Counted from the first letter of the stretch, positions 26,104 to 36,023 are shown. The stretch: 64,000 nucleotides of DNA from JBDNJM01 sp041687755 (GCA_041687755.1 JBDNJM010000040.1:1-64000), one strand, 5' to 3'. A program made the numbers and translations. Notes: a model not told the origin generated them from the letters alone.

Positions 26104-27054
26104 ATGAACGCTCTCCGACTGCCCCGCCCGCGTCCTGCGCTTTGCGGGGCTGCTGCCTGGCTGGCCCTTGTCCTAGGTGCCCTCTCTGGCTGCGCCGTGG
26201 ATCCGAAGTCCGGTTCGTCCGCGACCCGGCCACCCGGTTTCGAGCAGGCCACGCTCGCGCTGCCCTTCGACGTCCGCGACTCGGGCGTCTTCGACGATCC
26301 GATCTGGTACGACGGGCGCGCCGAGGTCGCGCGCTACGCGGCCGTGCGCTCCATCTATGGGGTCGATCGCGACTACACCGCGACGCTGTACACGAACGCC
26401 CAGCGCATGGACCCCGCGACCTCGACCAAGAGCTCGGGCGCGAAGGGCATGGAGGCGTTCAAGCACCACCGTTCCGAGCGCATCCCGACCGAGAACTACG
26501 ACTACGACTTCTCGACCGCGGTGTTTCTCGAGCGCGACGGCCTGCGCCCGTTTAAGCAGACCTTCGCCTCCCAGGAAGACTGCGGCGCCAGCTTCAAGCA
26601 GCTCTGGCGCGACGGCCGCGATCTGCGCTGGTTCGAGTCGACGTACTTCCCCGGAGGCGGCGTCGGCGAGCAGCGCCTGCCGGGCTGCGACCTGCCCTTC
26701 AGCGTGGACGCGCTGCCGTTCGTGCTGCGCGGGCTGCCCGCCGACCTCGCCCCAGGGACACGCTTCGACCTCGGCCTGATCGACACCTGGCGGGACGCGC
26801 GCACCGACCCGCTCGAAGTCCATTCCTTCGCCCTCGAAGTCGGCTCCACGACGCGGGTTGAAGTCCCTGCCGGCTCGTTTGAGTGCCGCGAACTGATCGT
26901 CACGGAGCGCAACTCGGGTGCACAGCGGCGCTACCACTTCGCCATCGACGCGAGCCCCCCGGTACTCGGCGTGCTGGTCTCCTACGACGGTCCAAACTCG
27001 GAGTCCCTCAGGCTAGCGAGCCTCGAACGCGACGCCTATTGGGAGCGCGGTTGA
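26104..27054 (+). CDS. Lipoprotein, DUF3108-like
   Basis: A 316-aa protein. The ATG at 26104 gives a lipoprotein signal (AWLALVLGALSGC). The body is beta-rich; the C-terminal segment (VEVPAGSFECRELIV...RYHFAIDASPPVLGVLVSYDG, shown in part) resembles the DUF3108 pattern in which a protein binds a lipid or polysaccharide in the periplasm. A GTG 18 nt upstream is possible. The stop overlaps a TTG start of the next gene (TTGA), suggesting coupling to the methyltransferase. Confidence 0.7.
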   Translation: MNALRLPRPRPALCGAAAWLALVLGALSGCAVDPKSGSSATRPPGFEQATLALPFDVRDSGVFDDPIWYDGRAEVARYAAVRSIYGVDRDYTATLYTNAQRMDPATSTKSSGAKGMEAFKHHRSERIPTENYDYDFSTAVFLERDGLRPFKQTFASQEDCGASFKQLWRDGRDLRWFESTYFPGGGVGEQRLPGCDLPFSVDALPFVLRGLPADLAPGTRFDLGLIDTWRDARTDPLEVHSFALEVGSTTRVEVPAGSFECRELIVTERNSGAQRRYHFAIDASPPVLGVLVSYDGPNSESLRLASLERDAYWERG

Positions 27055-27641
27055 GCGCGGGGCGGCTGCCCGCCAAGCTCCGCGCGGCGTTTGCAGAGGC
27101 GCACTTCGAGCGCCTGGCCGTGCTCGACCTCGCCTGCGGCCCCGGCGCGCACCTCGCGCACTTTGGACCTGGGAGCCTCGGGCTCGACCGCAGCTCCGAG
27201 GCGGTCGCCAGCGCTCGCGGCCTGGGCCTGCAGGCAGCCTGGGCCGATCTCCAACAGGCCGGCTGGTCCTCAGGGCTCGGCCCCTTCGAGGCCGCCTGGC
27301 TCTGCGATTGCCTCGTGCATTTGCCCGACCCCGATCGCTGCCTGGTCGAGCTGCACAGCCTGCTGCAGCCGGGCGCCCCCGTCCTGATCGTGGAGTGGTG
27401 CCTCCCCGAAGGCCGCGCCGCCGCCGCCCTCGCGTCGCGCTTTCCCGGCGCCGCCGCGCACTTCGCCCACCCCGAGCATCTGCACCGCTTCACGGTCGCC
27501 GAGCTGAGCCGCCGGATCCAGGCGGCCGGCCTGCGCCTGGAGCGCGTCGTACCGCACGGCCTGCCGCGCGCGCTCCGCTCAGGCCCCCGCGCCCTGCTCA
27601 ATCTGGTCCCCCCACGGACGCTCATTGCCCGCGTGCCCTGA
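27051..27641 (+). CDS. Class I SAM-dependent methyltransferase
   Basis: A 196-aa methyltransferase of the Methyltransf_11 type. VLDLACGPGAHLAHF is motif I, LGLDRSSEAV carries the ribose-binding acidic residue, AAWLCDCLVHLPDPDRCL is motif post-II, and the protein ends in a typical beta-strand region. The TTG at 27051 overlaps the lipoprotein stop by 4 nt; upstream in-frame sequence is Arg-rich and overlaps that gene extensively, so TTG is preferred. Substrate unknown. Confidence 0.8.
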   Translation: MSAGRLPAKLRAAFAEAHFERLAVLDLACGPGAHLAHFGPGSLGLDRSSEAVASARGLGLQAAWADLQQAGWSSGLGPFEAAWLCDCLVHLPDPDRCLVELHSLLQPGAPVLIVEWCLPEGRAAAALASRFPGAAAHFAHPEHLHRFTVAELSRRIQAAGLRLERVVPHGLPRALRSGPRALLNLVPPRTLIARVP

Positions 27642-27764
27642 CCCCAACCGACGCTCCGCGCCCCTGGGCCGAGCTTGGGCGCTCCCCCGCTTTGGAGTGC
27701 CGCCCACGCCTCCCCGGGATTCCCTGGGATCCGGGGGCGAGCCCCTGCTGTAGGCTCGAAAGCC

Positions 27765-28697
27765 GTGTCCACCACGACTGAAATCGACCCCCCCGCCCCG
27801 CTGGTCCGCGACCTCGAGCGCTACCTCACCCAGCTCACGGCCGGGCGCAGCCCCAGCGAGCACACGCTGCGCGCCTACCGCAAGGACTCGCTCGAGTTCA
27901 TCGGTCTGCTGCACACGGAGGGCGTCCAGCGCGCCGACGACGTGCGGCCCGCGCACTTCAAGCTGTGGCTGATGGACCTGGACGAGCGCGGCCTCGCGCG
28001 CTCCTCGATCCAGCGCAAGCTCTCCGGGGCGCGCTCGTTCTTCAAATTCCTAGTCGACGAGGGCACGCTCGAGACCCACCCAGCAACCGGCCTGCGCCAG
28101 CGCCGCCAGGCCCGTCGCCTCCCCGGCGCGCTCTCGGAGCAGGAGATCAGCGACCTGCTCGAAGCCCCCGACCTGACCCGTCCGACCGGCGCCCGCGACC
28201 GCGCGCTGCTCGAACTGATGTATTCCGCCGGTACGCGTGCGGCCGAGACCGTCGGGCTCGATCTCGAAGAACTCGACCTCGCGCGCGGCATCGCGCGCGT
28301 GCTCGGCAAGGGGCGCAAGCAGCGCCTCGCGCCCGTAGGCAGCCACGCCATCCGGGCCCTGAACACGTATCTGGAGGATCCCCACCGTCCCGCGCCGGCG
28401 CCGGGCTCCGAGACCGCCGTGTTCCTGAACCTCAAGGGAGCGCGGCTGACCACTCGCTCGCTCCAGCGCATTGTCAACCAGGCCTCCCTGCGCGCGGGAC
28501 TGAAGCGTCGCGCCACGCCGCACACCCTGCGCCACTCCTTCGCGACCCACCTGCTCGACCACGGCGCCGACCTGCGCTCCGTCCAGGAGCTGCTGGGGCA
28601 CTCGAACCTCGTCACGACCCAGATCTACACCCACGTCAGCCTCGAGCGCCTGCGCGAGGTCTACGAAAAGTCGCATCCGCGCGCGGAAAAGCCCTGA
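27765..28697 (+). CDS. Tyrosine recombinase XerC/XerD
   Basis: A 310-aa Xer-type recombinase starting at GTG (STTTEIDPPAP). The N-terminal SAM-like core-binding domain has LTAGRSPSEHTLRAYRKD; the catalytic domain has Arg in SAGTRAAE, Lys in GKGRKQR, HTLRHSFATHLLDHG, LLGHSNLVTTQ and Tyr in IYTHV, giving the full R-K-H-R-H-Y set. Length matches XerC/D. It likely resolves chromosome dimers; no dif site was identified. It is not part of the island further right. Confidence 0.9.
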   Translation: MSTTTEIDPPAPLVRDLERYLTQLTAGRSPSEHTLRAYRKDSLEFIGLLHTEGVQRADDVRPAHFKLWLMDLDERGLARSSIQRKLSGARSFFKFLVDEGTLETHPATGLRQRRQARRLPGALSEQEISDLLEAPDLTRPTGARDRALLELMYSAGTRAAETVGLDLEELDLARGIARVLGKGRKQRLAPVGSHAIRALNTYLEDPHRPAPAPGSETAVFLNLKGARLTTRSLQRIVNQASLRAGLKRRATPHTLRHSFATHLLDHGADLRSVQELLGHSNLVTTQIYTHVSLERLREVYEKSHPRAEKP

Positions 28698-29018
28698 CGT
28701 CGGGCCCTCGCCCCGCTCGCACACCGTGCCTGCCTCGATCCAGCCCGCGGGCAGGTCGGAGCGCAGCTTGAGCTCAGCGTTCGCGACGCCCCGCGCAGGC
28801 AGGCACCGCGCGAGCCCAGTGATGCGCGGGCCGCGTGCTCCAAGCGAACGTAAGTTGGCAGTTGCGTAGGGATGTTCGGCTCGAACAAGCCACGCTAGGC
28901 CCCGCGCTGCGGCCCCAGCTGTGGCCCAGCTCGCGAACGGCGCGCTACTCGATCTTTATCGAGCAGCGCGCCGTTCTCACTCCGGCCTGGAGCCCGCCTC
29001 CAGGATCGAGACCTAGAT
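28698..29018. terminator. Convergent spacer with strong hairpin at 28936-28975
   Basis: The 321-bp gap separates the Xer gene from the convergent molybdoenzyme gene. At 28936-28975 an 18-bp stem with one mismatch (AACGGCGCGCT...AGCGCGCCGTT) closes a CTTT loop. Its position between two stop codons fits a bidirectional terminator. The rest of the gap shows no gene. Confidence 0.65.
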
Positions 29019-31790
29019 TCAGTCCATCTTGTACGAAGCCTCGGTCGGGTGCAGCGGCCGGTTCAGCCACAGCGGTCGGCGCAGCCCGCCCGGGCCCGGC
29101 GCCGGCTTCGTCTTGGTCAGCCACTCGCGGTAGACCTTCTCCGACAGGTCCGTGTCCACGAACACGTCGCCGTAGCGGTCCTCGTCTTGGGCCGGCCCAA
29201 CGGTGACCTTCTGGTGCCAGCAGTGCATGCCGCTGACGGGGTCCGGCTGGACGGGAAACGTGAGGTTCTGGTTCACGCCCGCCTCCTTCCACCAGACCCG
29301 ACCCGTGTCGGGGTCATTGCTCGAGAAGGACTTCACGCCCTCCTTGATCCGCAGCAGGAAGGTCGAGCCCTCGCGTTCGATGTCGACCAGCGAGGAGGCC
29401 ATCTTCTGGCCGCCCACGTCCTGGTACATGCGCCAGCGTCCCACGTGGTGGCTGCACGCGACGACGCCGGGGTGGATGCCCTCGGTGATCCAGGCGCGCA
29501 CGATGAAGTAGCCGATGGCGGTCGCCACGCGGGCGAGGCCGCCGTTCTCAATGCCTAGCTTCTCGGCGTCGGTCGGGTGCACCCACAGCGGGTTCGTGTG
29601 GCTGATTTCCTTGAGCCACTTGGCGTTGCCCGAGCGCGTGTGGATCAGCGTCGGCAGGCGGAAGGTCGGCAGCAGGCAGCGCTCGCCCTTGTCGAGGTCG
29701 AGCTCGCGCCAGTGCACCTGGGAGCGGATGTAGTCGGGCACCGCCTGGTCAGCGAAGCCCCAGGTCGCGAGGGTCTCCGAGTAGTACTCGAGCTTCTTCG
29801 AGGGCGTCGGCCAGCCCTTGGCGTGCACGCCGGGCTCGATCTCAACGCCCTTGCCGGGCTCGGCCGGCGCCTCGTAGCGCGCCTGGCCGTCGTAGGGCAC
29901 CTCGTACGCGCCCTTGCGGCGCATGTACTCGAGCGGATCCATCTCCTCGGCCGCCGCTGTCTCCTTGAGGCCGGGCACGCCGTCGAACAGCGCCCCGAAG
30001 TACTCGTCCATCGTGACCGGTTTTGAGGGGTCCGCCTTGCTCGCGTACCACTTCGCGATGCCCTTCGAACCGTCCGGATCGATGCGGTGCGTCAGCGCCA
30101 CCCAGAACTCGGCTTCCTCCCAGACCTCGCCGGGGTTGGAGCCCAGCGTTCCCCCGACCTCTTCGCCCTCCTGGCGCTTAAACTCGCGCGCGACCGGCTG
30201 GCGGAACCCGATCCAGGTGCCCGCGTGGGTCTCGGAGCTCATCACGTCGTGACGCTCGGAAGCCAGCCCCATCGGCAGCACGTAGTCCGCCCACTGGGCC
30301 GTCTCGGACCAAATCGGCGTCAGCGCGACGTGGCAGCCGATGCGCTCTTCGTCCTCGAGCATCTTGATCCAGCGGAACCCGTCCGGGTTCGTCCAGACCG
30401 GGTTGTAGACGCGCGTGAAGTACGTGTCGATGCGCTTGTCCTGCATCTCCGCGAGGTGCGGCAGCAGGAAGCTCATCTCGTAGTGCGCGAGCGGCCACTC
30501 CTTGGGCCAGATCAGCTCGTTCCACTGCTCGAAGTGCGGCGGGTTCTCGGGCTGGCCGGCCTTGTACTTGTCCCAGCTGCTGGGATTCAGGCCGCCGGGA
30601 ACGCCGACGCTGCCGGTCAGTACGTGCAGGAAGAACAGCGCGCGCTGAATCTGCCAGCCGCCGAGGTTGCCTGCGGCGGCGTTGCGCCACAGGTGGCTGG
30701 TGAACTTAGTGCCGGCCGCGGCGATCTCGTCGCTGAGCGTGTCGACCAGTGACCCGTCGATCTTGCATTCCGCGGCAGCGAACTCGGGCGTGAACGCCGC
30801 GTAGCGCTCGGTCAGGACCTCGATAAAGCGATCGAAGGTGCCCGGGCCATCCGGATCGAGCGCCTTGAGCGAGTCCGCCCAGTTGACCCATGTGCGCACG
30901 AACTCGCGGTTGATTCGTCCTGTCCGCAGCAGGTTCGCCGCGATACCGAGCAGCAGCGCCGCCTCGGAGCCGGGCCAGGTCGAGATCCAGTGGTCCGCGT
31001 GGGTCGCGGTGTTCGACAGTCGCGTGTCCACGACCGCAATGCGCATGCCATTGCCCTTCGCATCCATGATGCGCTGGGCGTGCGGGTTGAAGTAGTGACC
31101 GGTCTCGAGGTGCGCCGACAGCAGCAGCGCGAACTTGGCCTCGCTGTAGTCGGGCGAGGGCCGGTCGGCTCCGCACCAAAAGGCCAGGCCCGTGCGCGCC
31201 GAGGCCGAGCAAACGTTGGTGTGGCTGTTGTGGCCGTCGACGCCCCAGGCCTGCAGCATGCGCGGAATGAAGTGGTCTTCACCCGGCCGGCCGACGTGGT
31301 ACATGATCTCGTCGTGGCGCTTTTCGTCCAGCGCCTTGCCGATGCGACCGCCGATGTCGTCCAGCGCTTCTTCCCAGGTGCAGCGCTCGAACTCACCGGA
31401 GCCGCGCGGGCCCACACGCTTCAAGGGATAGAGGATGCGCTCCTCGTCGTTGATCTGATTGATCGTCGCGGGCCCCTTCGCGCAGGTGCGGCCGCGGCTG
31501 CCGGGGTGCAGCGGGTTGCCCTCGAACTTTTCGATCTTGCCGGACTGCTTGTCGACGAACGCGACCAGCCCACAGGCCGACTCGCAGTTGAAGCAGATCG
31601 TCGGGACGCAGCGGTAATGGCGCTCGACCTTGCGCGGCCAGGCGCGGCTGTCGAGCTCCACCCAGTCGTCCCAGGACTCCGGAGGCGGGCCGGTTTCCAA
31701 TTCCCAAGGCGAGCGACGCAGCGGCTGCTTGCCGCTCTCTGTGTCGGAGCCTTCGTTCGATCCCGCGGAGCCAGTGTTGCGATCAATCAT
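29019..31790 (-). CDS. Molybdopterin oxidoreductase catalytic subunit (DMSO reductase superfamily)
   Basis: A 923-aa enzyme. Cys residues at about 66, 69, 73 and 103 (CFNCESACG...TCAKG) ligate one [4Fe-4S] cluster, followed by the molybdopterin domains; THTNVCSASA-type sequence (here HTNVCSASA, Cys ~194) is the likely molybdenum ligand position, suggesting a Cys ligand as in periplasmic nitrate or polysulfide reductases. There is no Tat signal at the N-terminus, unlike most exported relatives. The gene starts 11 nt after the fused FeS/NrfD subunit gene ends. The pair resembles PsrABC/TtrABC-like complexes; the substrate (sulfur, arsenic or other oxyanion) cannot be deduced. Confidence 0.88.
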   Translation of the reverse strand: MIDRNTGSAGSNEGSDTESGKQPLRRSPWELETGPPPESWDDWVELDSRAWPRKVERHYRCVPTICFNCESACGLVAFVDKQSGKIEKFEGNPLHPGSRGRTCAKGPATINQINDEERILYPLKRVGPRGSGEFERCTWEEALDDIGGRIGKALDEKRHDEIMYHVGRPGEDHFIPRMLQAWGVDGHNSHTNVCSASARTGLAFWCGADRPSPDYSEAKFALLLSAHLETGHYFNPHAQRIMDAKGNGMRIAVVDTRLSNTATHADHWISTWPGSEAALLLGIAANLLRTGRINREFVRTWVNWADSLKALDPDGPGTFDRFIEVLTERYAAFTPEFAAAECKIDGSLVDTLSDEIAAAGTKFTSHLWRNAAAGNLGGWQIQRALFFLHVLTGSVGVPGGLNPSSWDKYKAGQPENPPHFEQWNELIWPKEWPLAHYEMSFLLPHLAEMQDKRIDTYFTRVYNPVWTNPDGFRWIKMLEDEERIGCHVALTPIWSETAQWADYVLPMGLASERHDVMSSETHAGTWIGFRQPVAREFKRQEGEEVGGTLGSNPGEVWEEAEFWVALTHRIDPDGSKGIAKWYASKADPSKPVTMDEYFGALFDGVPGLKETAAAEEMDPLEYMRRKGAYEVPYDGQARYEAPAEPGKGVEIEPGVHAKGWPTPSKKLEYYSETLATWGFADQAVPDYIRSQVHWRELDLDKGERCLLPTFRLPTLIHTRSGNAKWLKEISHTNPLWVHPTDAEKLGIENGGLARVATAIGYFIVRAWITEGIHPGVVACSHHVGRWRMYQDVGGQKMASSLVDIEREGSTFLLRIKEGVKSFSSNDPDTGRVWWKEAGVNQNLTFPVQPDPVSGMHCWHQKVTVGPAQDEDRYGDVFVDTDLSEKVYREWLTKTKPAPGPGGLRRPLWLNRPLHPTEASYKMD

Positions 31791-31801
31791 CGGAATAGAG
31801 C

Positions 31802-33346
31802 TCAGGAAATGGGCAGGGCCTGACCGGCCCGCACGAACACGTCTTCGGCGACGATCAAGGTCACAGCGGCAATCGAAACGGCGAACAGGCCGACCCAGCC
31901 GGGCAGGACACCGAACGCAATCGCAGCGGCCAAACCGATGGAGACGGCGTAGCCGACGAGGCAGGCCTTGTGGCTCTTGGCGAACGGCCCGCCCTGCAGG
32001 AGGCTCATCACGCGCTTGTACTCCGCGCCGCGCTTGGCGGGCGCAAGCGCCGGTTCCACGAGCATCAACAGCAGTTCCAAGGCACAGCCAGCCGCCAGGA
32101 CTCCCGCCGCGGGAACGACGGAGAGGCCGGCCGCCATCGCAAGCGGCACCATCAGCACGCCGCCGGCGATCAACGCCTGCGCGGCCAGGTTCAGCTCGAG
32201 GCCGCGCTTCATCCACAGCACGCGGCCCTTGGCCTGGCGGAAGAGCCAGGCGGTGTAGATCGCGGCCAGCAGGGCCGACACGCCCGTTGCTGCGTGCAGC
32301 CCGAGCTGCACCGTCGAGCCGAGTTGCAGTCCGAGCACGGCGATTCCGAGCTGCGCTGCGAGCAGCCCGCCAAAGGCCATCAGGGCCACCGAGCCCTTGA
32401 CCAGCCACGAACTCCAGTTGGGCTTGAGCAAGATGTACAAGAAGCGCTCGGGCCGCTTCAGATCCATCACCAGCAGCGCGGTGGTGATCGCTAGGAACAA
32501 CGTTGCGATCGCCGGCACGAGCCAGCCGAGCCCGGCGGGCAGCAAACCCGTCTCCCGATTGACGTAGGGCAGCGACGCGAGCACGACGCCCGCGGCGGCC
32601 GACTTGGTCACGAGGTAGGCCGAGACGCGCCCGCCCCACCAGGGCTGGTGATCGACGTCGTACGTCGTGCGGGCGGCCAGTTCTTCCGCGTACTTCTCGG
32701 CCTCGCCGAGGTAGCGCTCCGCGTCCAGCGGATCGCCCGCGACCTGGTTCGCCCAGAGGTAGCCGCCGGCGGCGTTGGTCAGCCCGGGGTCCAGCCCGGC
32801 CTCCTCGGTCTCCTTGTAGAAGACGTTCGGCTTCGTGCCGGCCTCCTCCTTGCGCACCGAGAGGTCCTCGCCGGCCCTGATCCGGCTGACGAGACTCTCG
32901 GGGTCGTCGAAGTCACCCGGAATGATCGCCTCGGTCGGGCAGACGACCGCGCAGGCGGGCGCCAGGCCGATCTCCGTGCGGTGCGCACAGAAGTGGCACT
33001 TCTCCGCCGTGCCCGAGTCCGGGTCGATGTACAGCGCGTCGTAGGGGCACGCCTGCATGCAGCTCTTGCAGCCGATGCAATCGTTCTGGTCCAGATCAAC
33101 AATCCCGTCGGCGCGCTTGTACAGCGCCGAGGTCGGGCAGATCGTCATGCAGGGCGCGTCCGTGCACTGGTTGCAGCGCAGCACCGCGAACGAGCGTTTG
33201 ACGGTCGGAAAACTGCCGGCCTCGGTGTACTTCACCCAGGTACGGAAGCTGCCGAGGGGAACGTGGTTCTCCGACTTGCAGGCAACGGTGCAGGCGTGGC
33301 AGCCGATGCACTTGCCGTGGTCGATGACGAAGCCCAGTTGGACCAT
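31802..33346 (-). CDS. Fused four-cluster ferredoxin / NrfD-type membrane subunit
   Basis: A 514-aa fusion. Residues 1-~140 have four Cys quartets (C13/16/19/23, C58/61/66/70, C90/93/96/100, C117/120/132/136) for four [4Fe-4S] clusters, as in PsrB/TtrB/NrfC electron-transfer subunits. From ~210 onwards there are about eight membrane helices typical of the NrfD/PsrC quinone-binding subunit. In classical complexes these are separate genes. The start is ATG giving MVQLGFVID. With the following molybdoenzyme gene it forms a two-gene complex linking the quinone pool to the active site. Confidence 0.88.
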   Translation of the reverse strand: MVQLGFVIDHGKCIGCHACTVACKSENHVPLGSFRTWVKYTEAGSFPTVKRSFAVLRCNQCTDAPCMTICPTSALYKRADGIVDLDQNDCIGCKSCMQACPYDALYIDPDSGTAEKCHFCAHRTEIGLAPACAVVCPTEAIIPGDFDDPESLVSRIRAGEDLSVRKEEAGTKPNVFYKETEEAGLDPGLTNAAGGYLWANQVAGDPLDAERYLGEAEKYAEELAARTTYDVDHQPWWGGRVSAYLVTKSAAAGVVLASLPYVNRETGLLPAGLGWLVPAIATLFLAITTALLVMDLKRPERFLYILLKPNWSSWLVKGSVALMAFGGLLAAQLGIAVLGLQLGSTVQLGLHAATGVSALLAAIYTAWLFRQAKGRVLWMKRGLELNLAAQALIAGGVLMVPLAMAAGLSVVPAAGVLAAGCALELLLMLVEPALAPAKRGAEYKRVMSLLQGGPFAKSHKACLVGYAVSIGLAAAIAFGVLPGWVGLFAVSIAAVTLIVAEDVFVRAGQALPIS

Positions 33347-33571
33347 GGATGGGGAGTGCTCGCGAGGACGGGAGTGGGGAAGCGCAGAGCGTAGCCTCGC
33401 TGGCGCCCCGGGCGCGACTCGAACCTGCCGGAGCCTTGCTGGCGGGACCCCCATGGGCGGCCCCCTCCGCCCCTGCAGTTCCTGGCAATTCCGTGGGCGT
33501 CCCTGCATGCTGACGCTCTTCCAGCAGCGAGCCTCCCGGCCACACGCCTTCCGAGCTCGCACGCCATCGCC

Positions 33572-35062
33572 ATGACGCCCGACAGGCCCCAGGCCCAGCC
33601 CTCCCCAACCAGGGTCCGAGAAGCGGACAGGCCGACCGGAAGCCGCCGGCCGATCATGGTTCAGGGCTGCACCAGCGACGCCGGTAAGTCGTTCCTCGTC
33701 ACGGCCCTGTGTCGCTACCTCGCGCGGCGGGGAGAGCGCGTGGTCCCGTTCAAGGCTCAGAACATGAGCAACAACGCGGCCGTCACGGCGACCGGTGAGG
33801 AAATCGGGCGCGCCCAGTTCCTCCAGGCCCGGGCCGCCGGGGTCTCGCCCGACTCGCGGATGAACCCGATCCTGCTCAAGCCGAGCGCCGACACCCAGGC
33901 CCAGGTCGTCGTTCGCGGGCGGTTCGACCCGCAGGTCACGGCCACGCCCTGGATGGAGCGCCGCGAGCAACTGTGGCCCGTGGTCCAAGACTGCCTCGCC
34001 AGCCTGATGGGCGAATTCGACCGCATCGTCATCGAGGGCGCAGGCTCCCCCGCCGAGGTCAATCTGCGCAGCGCCGATCTGGTCAATATGGCGGTCGCGC
34101 TGGAGGTCCGTGCCGACGTCTACCTGGTCTCCGACATCGACCGCGGCGGGTCGTTCGCGCACCTGCTCGGCACTTGGACCTGCCTTGAGCCGGAGGAGCG
34201 CTCGCTGCTCAAGGGTTTCGTCCTGAACCGCTTCCGCGGCGACCCGGCTCTGCTCGGCAACGCCCGCGCCTGGCTCGAACAGCGCACGGGCGTCCCGGTG
34301 GCCGCTCTCGTTCCGTTCCAGCACCACACGCTCCCCGAAGAGGACGCGCTCAATCGCACGGGCCGCCCCCTGCCCGGCGCGGTCAACATTGCGCTGGTCG
34401 TTTACCCGTGGGCCAGCAATCTGGACGAGTTCGATCCGCTGACGTTCAGCGACGACGTCCAGGTCGTGCCCATCACGCGCCTCGAACGCTTGGACGACTA
34501 CGACCTGGTCGTGCTACCGGGCTCGAAAGACTCCAGCGCAAGCCTGCGCTACCTGCGCGAGTCCGGACTCGATCTCGAGATCCAGCGCGCCGCCGCAGCG
34601 GGCGTTCGGGTTCTCGGGATCTGCGGAGGACTCCAGATTCTCGGTCGCCGTATTCGTGACCCCCTCGGGCTCGAATCCGGCGACTGCGAGGGCTTGGGGC
34701 TACTCGACGTCGAGACGACGATGGTCGCGACCAAGCGCACGACCCAGAGCAAAGCAGCAGTCCTCTCAGGAGCTCTGCGCGGCGAATCTGTCCAGGGCTA
34801 TGAAATCCACCACGGCCGAACCGACGCTGGATCTGGTGTCCGGCCCTACCTGGACGAGGCCCGCGGGTGGACCCAGGGCCAGATCACGGGTGTGTACTTG
34901 CACGGGCTAGCCGAAAACACCACGTGGCGGCAGGACCTGCTGAAGTCCCTCGGCTGGCGCGGTATCGCGCAGGACTGGGACGCCCAGCTCGACACCCAGC
35001 TGGACGCTGCGGCGGACTTGATCGAGAGATCAGGTTGGGCGCAGGCGATCGGTGACGAGTAG
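33572..35062 (+). CDS. cobQ: Cobyric acid synthase
   Basis: A 496-aa CobQ/CbiP, which amidates adenosyl-cobyrinic acid a,c-diamide with glutamine and ATP in cobalamin synthesis. MVQGCTSDAGKSFLVTALCRYL is the ATP-binding start of the DTBS-like domain; FKAQNMSNNAAVT and VIEGAGSPAEVNL are diagnostic; the C-terminal type 1 glutamine amidotransferase has LGICGGLQILG with the nucleophile Cys and YEIHHGRT. ATG at 33572 adds ~28 residues before the domain; ATG at 33656 is an alternative start. It converges on a BtuF-like gene and lies near a cobalamin riboswitch. Confidence 0.95.
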   Translation: MTPDRPQAQPSPTRVREADRPTGSRRPIMVQGCTSDAGKSFLVTALCRYLARRGERVVPFKAQNMSNNAAVTATGEEIGRAQFLQARAAGVSPDSRMNPILLKPSADTQAQVVVRGRFDPQVTATPWMERREQLWPVVQDCLASLMGEFDRIVIEGAGSPAEVNLRSADLVNMAVALEVRADVYLVSDIDRGGSFAHLLGTWTCLEPEERSLLKGFVLNRFRGDPALLGNARAWLEQRTGVPVAALVPFQHHTLPEEDALNRTGRPLPGAVNIALVVYPWASNLDEFDPLTFSDDVQVVPITRLERLDDYDLVVLPGSKDSSASLRYLRESGLDLEIQRAAAAGVRVLGICGGLQILGRRIRDPLGLESGDCEGLGLLDVETTMVATKRTTQSKAAVLSGALRGESVQGYEIHHGRTDAGSGVRPYLDEARGWTQGQITGVYLHGLAENTTWRQDLLKSLGWRGIAQDWDAQLDTQLDAAADLIERSGWAQAIGDE

Positions 35063-35207
35063 GCATCCGGCCAGTCTCGGCTCTGCCCGCCGAACGCTGG
35101 GCTTAGCTCGCAAGGCCTTCGCCGCCGCAGGACCCGCACCAGGCCTGGGCTCACGCCGGTCTTGAACGGGTCCCTGTGCGCTCATGCGACCCGCAGAGTA
35201 GGCGGAC

Positions 35208-36023
35208 TCACCGGAGGACCCTCAGATGAGGAACGGGCCCAAGGGCCGGATCCAGGGGACCGAACACATCCGGATGGAGCGCATGGGCCAAGATCTCGAG
35301 CCCGCGAGCAAGGTGCTGGCAGGGTGCGTTTAGGAACTCTTCTCGGACCGCGATCACGCGCCCGCTGCGGACGGCGCTCAATCGATCGAAGCCTGACCGG
35401 CCGGCAAACTTCGACGGATCCGAGCGCCCGATCGCTCCGCACCAGGCCATCACGACCACCTCGGGATCCGCCTCGAGAATAGCCTCCGGCTTGAGCACCT
35501 GGGCCGCCTCAATCACCGGCTCGCCACCGGCCGCTTCGATCAGCTCAGAAACCCACACAGGGCTGCTCATGATCGGTTGCATCCACACCTCGCAGTACAC
35601 CGTGGGGCGCCGACGCCCCGCGACAGCCAGCCGCACCTCGCGCAGACGGAGTCGCAAGGCATCGATTTCCACATCGATCGCGTCGCTGCCGCCGACGAGG
35701 GCCGCCACCGAACGCATGTCGCGGAAGACCTCGTCGAGCGTCCAGGGCGCACAGCCGAAGAAGCGCAGACGCCGCTCGATCAAGCCGGCGACGACCTCGC
35801 CCCGAAGGGGTGCGGCGGCCACGACCAAGTCGGGCTCGAACTCCGCGACCTCCTCGGCGGTCGCAGACCACGCGTCCCCCACGACAGGTAGCCCTGCAAC
35901 TTGCGGCGTGAGCCGTGCGCAATCTCGGGTCACCGCGACCAGGCGGTCCTCGGCGCCTGCCGCGTGGAGGATTGCCGTCGTGCTTGCGGATAGCGAGACG
36001 AGCCGTCGAAGGTTCTCGATCAT
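35208..36023 (-). CDS. BtuF-like cobalamin-binding protein without signal peptide
   Basis: A 271-aa protein of the periplasmic-binding (helical backbone) fold: RRLVSLSASTTAILHAAGAEDRLVAVTRD (shown in two parts: SLSASTTAIL / AGAEDRLVAV), PDLVVAAAPL, and WMQPIMSSPVWVSELIEAAGGE are characteristic of BtuF/ABC-type corrinoid-binding proteins. Unlike transport BtuF it starts directly with the fold and has no signal peptide, so it may act in the cytoplasm, as in other bacterial BtuF-like solitary proteins. Its ATG overlaps the DUF1289 gene stop by 4 nt. It lies between cobQ and a riboswitch-controlled surface protein gene. Confidence 0.82.
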   Translation of the reverse strand: MIENLRRLVSLSASTTAILHAAGAEDRLVAVTRDCARLTPQVAGLPVVGDAWSATAEEVAEFEPDLVVAAAPLRGEVVAGLIERRLRFFGCAPWTLDEVFRDMRSVAALVGGSDAIDVEIDALRLRLREVRLAVAGRRRPTVYCEVWMQPIMSSPVWVSELIEAAGGEPVIEAAQVLKPEAILEADPEVVVMAWCGAIGRSDPSKFAGRSGFDRLSAVRSGRVIAVREEFLNAPCQHLARGLEILAHALHPDVFGPLDPALGPVPHLRVLR

